Source: Lunularia cruciata (taxonomy: Eukaryota > Streptophyta > Marchantiopsida > Lunulariales > Lunulariaceae). Taken from it: a DNA stretch of 64,000 bases. Below, piece after piece: positions 61,613-64,000 of the stretch. The position numbers and the translations under genes were made by a program. Position 1 is the stretch's first letter, and every line of letters starts with the position of its first letter. The stretch lies in contig OX419757.1 in NCBI GenBank assembly GCA_948567375.1, positions 54,312,001 through 54,376,000 of the forward strand, written 5' to 3'. Under the pieces are notes generated by a model, which saw only the letters and a program-made list of their open reading frames with translations, was not told the origin of the DNA and made no database searches.

Positions 61613-62446
61613 CTAGGCCTCAATAACTCCTTGAGTGAAACTGATCAGCCGCCTTATGCGAGTGTATGCCTTGCGTAGGCTCTCTCCAGCCTTCCGCTGG
61701 AACTCCTGCAAGCTCCTTTGCTTGTCAGTCCGCACTCCTTGGTAGTTTTGCCTCAAACATAGGAAGAACTCCACCATGGGGTTAAACCCCGGTACCACAC
61801 CACCTCCTGCAGCGGTACTTCCACTCATAGTAGCACTATCTCTAGCTAGTGCACCTCCACTAGCTCCACCCACACTACTTGAGCTAGAACTCGTAGGTAC
61901 AGCCGATCTACTCCTGGCCACCGAGCTTGAAGTGATGGAGACATAGTGTGGAGACCAATACTATCTCCATAACTCAATCTCCTCCAAATGAGCTCTCCTG
62001 AACTCATGGTAGTCATCCATCGGCGGACCCTCCAAGTGCTTAAACAACCCCTTCCATGCCATGAAGGGTGTGAACAAAAGCGGGTTCCGCATCTGCTGCA
62101 GATCACACCAACTGTTGAACTCTAGGATGAAGTCATCCAACTCAATGGTACCCACTGTACCAGAGTAACGTCTAGGGCCTTTGGAGGCCCCATAAATCTT
62201 GTCCATGTCCCACAACAACGGTACGGACACACCAAGTGCACTCTCAACTGAATCAGCTCCTGTGTCTAACTCCAACTCAGAGTCAATCTTCTCTCTCATT
62301 GGGACCTGAGATACAGGCTGATACCGAGCACCACTCTGAGTAAACCCACTGTGTACTACAGGGCTAACTCCTCTGGAATCTCCAAAGAACTCCGTCGTGA
62401 CAAAGTAACCACAACAGCAAACCCAAACCACCAACTGCAACCGCAA
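61613..62446 (-). pseudogene. Element D gag (capsid) region
   Basis: Minus-strand blocks at 62,446-61,961 (LDDFILEFNSWCDLQQM, FTPFMAWKGLFKHLEG) and 61,921-61,613 (FFLCLRQNYQGVRTDKQRSL, EFQRKAGESLRKAYTRIRRL) have the features of retrotransposon gag capsids. A serine-rich linker joins them, with a stop between. A further helical block continues to about 61,320. Confidence 0.75.
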
Positions 62447-62799
62447 GTCGTAACCACAAGTACCTCACCAAGTGCCAACACCACCAAGCACCACCCACTA
62501 ATGTAACTCTAACCGAGATAACTACACTAGGGGAAAGGGCAACCTGTAACCTGCCATCATAACACACACTCTCACGATCTGTAGGTCATCACTTCATGCC
62601 TCACCGGAGAGAAACAAAGGTAGTCTGACTGGTCATCACTCCCGCCTCACCACCGAGAGCACACCAGAGCACCAACGCTCAAAAGTCAGGGCACCTCACA
62701 CAAACGTGGTGCACAAATAGGAAGCAGAGAATGGCGGGGGTCCAATCACAAGAAATCTAAACAAAAACCTTCCATCTCATAACACAACACGAGACTCAC

Positions 62800-62816
62800 T
62801 CTGCCACCATTTGGCA
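62800..62816 (-). other. Candidate primer-binding site of element D
   Basis: The minus strand reads TGGTGGCAGAGTGAG, similar to the TGGTATCAGAGC primer-binding site used by many plant LTR elements and preceded by TGTCA..., a possible LTR end. It is about 350 bases before gag. The match is imperfect, and the LTR core ends much further right (63,719), so this is tentative. Confidence 0.35.
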
Positions 62817-62941
62817 TTTGACATAAAAGCAGTTTGTATGTAAGTCCTAAGCTACCAAGATCACCAAGAATGGGATCAAACTGCCTCTCCTAGCCAAAGC
62901 TACATGTGTATAGATAACAGGCACAGTCACTATGACAACAA

Positions 62942-63130
62942 GTGAGGGTGGACCAGTTGGCTAGGGCACCAGTCTAGGAACAAGAGATCTAGGGATCAAA
63001 CCCTGTTGCGCATAATCTAGCAGGAGAGGTAGATTTTGCCAACCAATGACCAAGATCTACTCTAGACTAGCTAGCCTCATGCCAGCAAGCTGGCCCTTCT
63101 AGGCCTTCATAGCCTCTCATAGCCCACAGC
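62942..63130 (+). repeat. tRNA-derived (SINE-like) module in element D leader/LTR
   Basis: TGGACCAGTTGG at 62949-62960 resembles an RNA polymerase III A box and GGATCAAACCC at 62993-63003 resembles a B box. Their starts are 44 bases apart, exactly the spacing in tRNA genes. The region between does not fold into a credible mature tRNA, so a tRNA-derived SINE or a captured promoter is more likely. The 3' end is not defined. Confidence 0.5.
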
Positions 63131-63718
63131 CCTATGCCTCTAAACGCCAAAATTCAGCCAATGAAGCCTTTCTTGTTGCCACTTTGAACCTCCTCCAAAA
63201 TTGGCAAAACTTCTCCAAATCTATGAAAGTCCTCCAAACTAGCGACTCATCCAAATCTGGCCAAACAGCAAAAACTCCTCCAATTCTGGCCAAAATCTGA
63301 CATAAAATCTAATATAAACCCTAAAGATGGCTGTCTGCCAAATCCCCTGCTAACTTTCCACTTGAGCCAAATTGACAAAACTGGTTTTTCCAAATCACAA
63401 TTTCATGAGAAGAGCTTCCCAACTCCACCTTCATTTTGACTTTTTGAGCCCAACTCGCAGCAAATTGGTCCTACCTTCACCTCCTGAGCTCAAAATCACA
63501 ACACTGCTCAACATTTGCTCCTTCTTTGTTCAAAATTTGGCCAGCGCTTCCGCACACCCTCCGCCTAACTGCCAAATCTGCATCAATTGATTGAGCTTCT
63601 ACACACTAGGGAAACACTAAACTTGAATTGAGCTACCAATGATCCACTGAGCTTGGAGATACCACCAACACTCACAGTTCGTGCACCCAGTTTCCCCATG
63701 ACTTCACTTCTTTGATGT

Positions 63719-64000
63719 AATTAGATTGCTTACCACTCTCAACTCAACTCAACTCAGATCAGTACTTGATCTCTCACTCTATAAACTGCCAACAATTGAG
63801 CATTGATTACAGTCAAGCCACACCCACTCAAGCATAGAGAATCCAGGTGACGCTCGCCGTCCTCTGTCCACCACAGCCAGGAACTCGAAGGCTCAACATC
63901 AGAGAAGTGAGCTCTCTGGAGCTCACTTTGAAACTATACCCCTTGGACTCAAGCTAGCACTAAAACCCTAACGGTCCCGCTGACGGCACACTCGATGGTG
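63719..64000 (-). repeat. 5' LTR core of element D (runs off the window)
   Basis: It aligns without large gaps to 54,394-54,680 in the 3' LTR, from AGATTGCTTACCACTCTC to CGGCACACTC. It includes a short tandem (CTCAACTCAACTCAACTCA) and GAGCTCTCTGGAGCTC. The window ends inside it, so the right boundary and target duplication of element D are not visible. 62,816-63,718 between this core and the candidate PBS holds no gene. Confidence 0.8.

Larger units (their letters stand above)
54287..64000 (-). mobile_element. Element D: Ty3/gypsy retrotransposon with DNA methyltransferase and PHD finger
   Basis: The minus strand, right to left, gives: 5' LTR (reaching the window edge), gag (about 62,450-61,600), two CCHC knuckles, a linker, protease (about 60,250-59,900), cytosine-5 methyltransferase (59,520-58,751), RT (57,995-57,174), RNase H (57,159-56,839), integrase (about 56,290-55,848), integrase tail with PHD finger (55,659-55,117), polypurine tract (GCTAGGGGAGC, about 54,960-54,950) and 3' LTR (54,287-54,947). 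RT-RH-IN order and motifs place it in Ty3/gypsy. The methyltransferase and PHD finger are additions. Every ORF is broken. The left boundary cuts element M's integrase; the right boundary lies beyond 64,000. Confidence 0.9.

Overview
The window is nuclear DNA of a green plant. The evidence is a 21-exon gene with short GT-AG introns, a secreted class III peroxidase gene (a family found in land plants and their closest algal relatives), and about 40 kb of decayed plant-type retroelements. The peroxidase and retroelements look more like those of non-seed plants (bryophyte, lycophyte or fern grade) than of a flowering plant. That placement is an inference, and I cannot name the species.

Layout. 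1-2,693: no recognisable gene, then a probable 5' leader. 2,694-10,937 (+): a complete SCYL1-type pseudokinase/HEAT-repeat gene whose 21 exons join in frame to 818 codons. 10,938-13,600: no gene, very AT-rich from about 12,240. 13,948-19,166 (+): a peroxidase pseudogene split in its last exon by a PIF/Harbinger DNA transposon and a solo LTR. Its 3' flank, up to about 27,250, is split again by two LINE-like elements. 29,548-31,323 (-): the intact paralogue of that pseudogene, a four-exon class III peroxidase of 338 aa. The two copies form a tail-to-tail inverted duplication. Matching target-site duplications and the intact copy let the order of events be read.

33,690-64,000 is a nest of LTR retrotransposons, for which I use working names. 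Family L has unusually long (about 3.8 kb) terminal repeats that themselves contain a gag-like, coiled-coil ORF. It is seen as one two-LTR element with pol (37,826-47,725), two solo repeats (47,811-51,596 and 51,797-53,705) and an older minus-strand remnant (33,690-36,829). Family M is a minus-strand Ty3/gypsy element with a 0.69 kb LTR (TGTAACACCC...GGCTCACA). Its integrase is cut into four pieces by the three L insertions, and two more M solo LTRs occur elsewhere. Element D (54,287 to beyond the right edge, minus strand) interrupts M.

Element D is the most unusual object here. It is a Ty3/gypsy element with gag, two CCHC knuckles, protease, a cytosine-5 DNA methyltransferase domain between protease and reverse transcriptase, then RT, RNase H, integrase and a C-terminal PHD finger. 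All its domains carry stops or frameshifts, so this copy is dead, but the layout implies a lineage that carried its own DNA-methylation writer and a chromatin-reader-like finger.

Only two genes look functional, SCYL1-like and the peroxidase, and nothing suggests they work together. The rest is a record of nested insertion, ageing and probable methylation-driven C-to-T decay.
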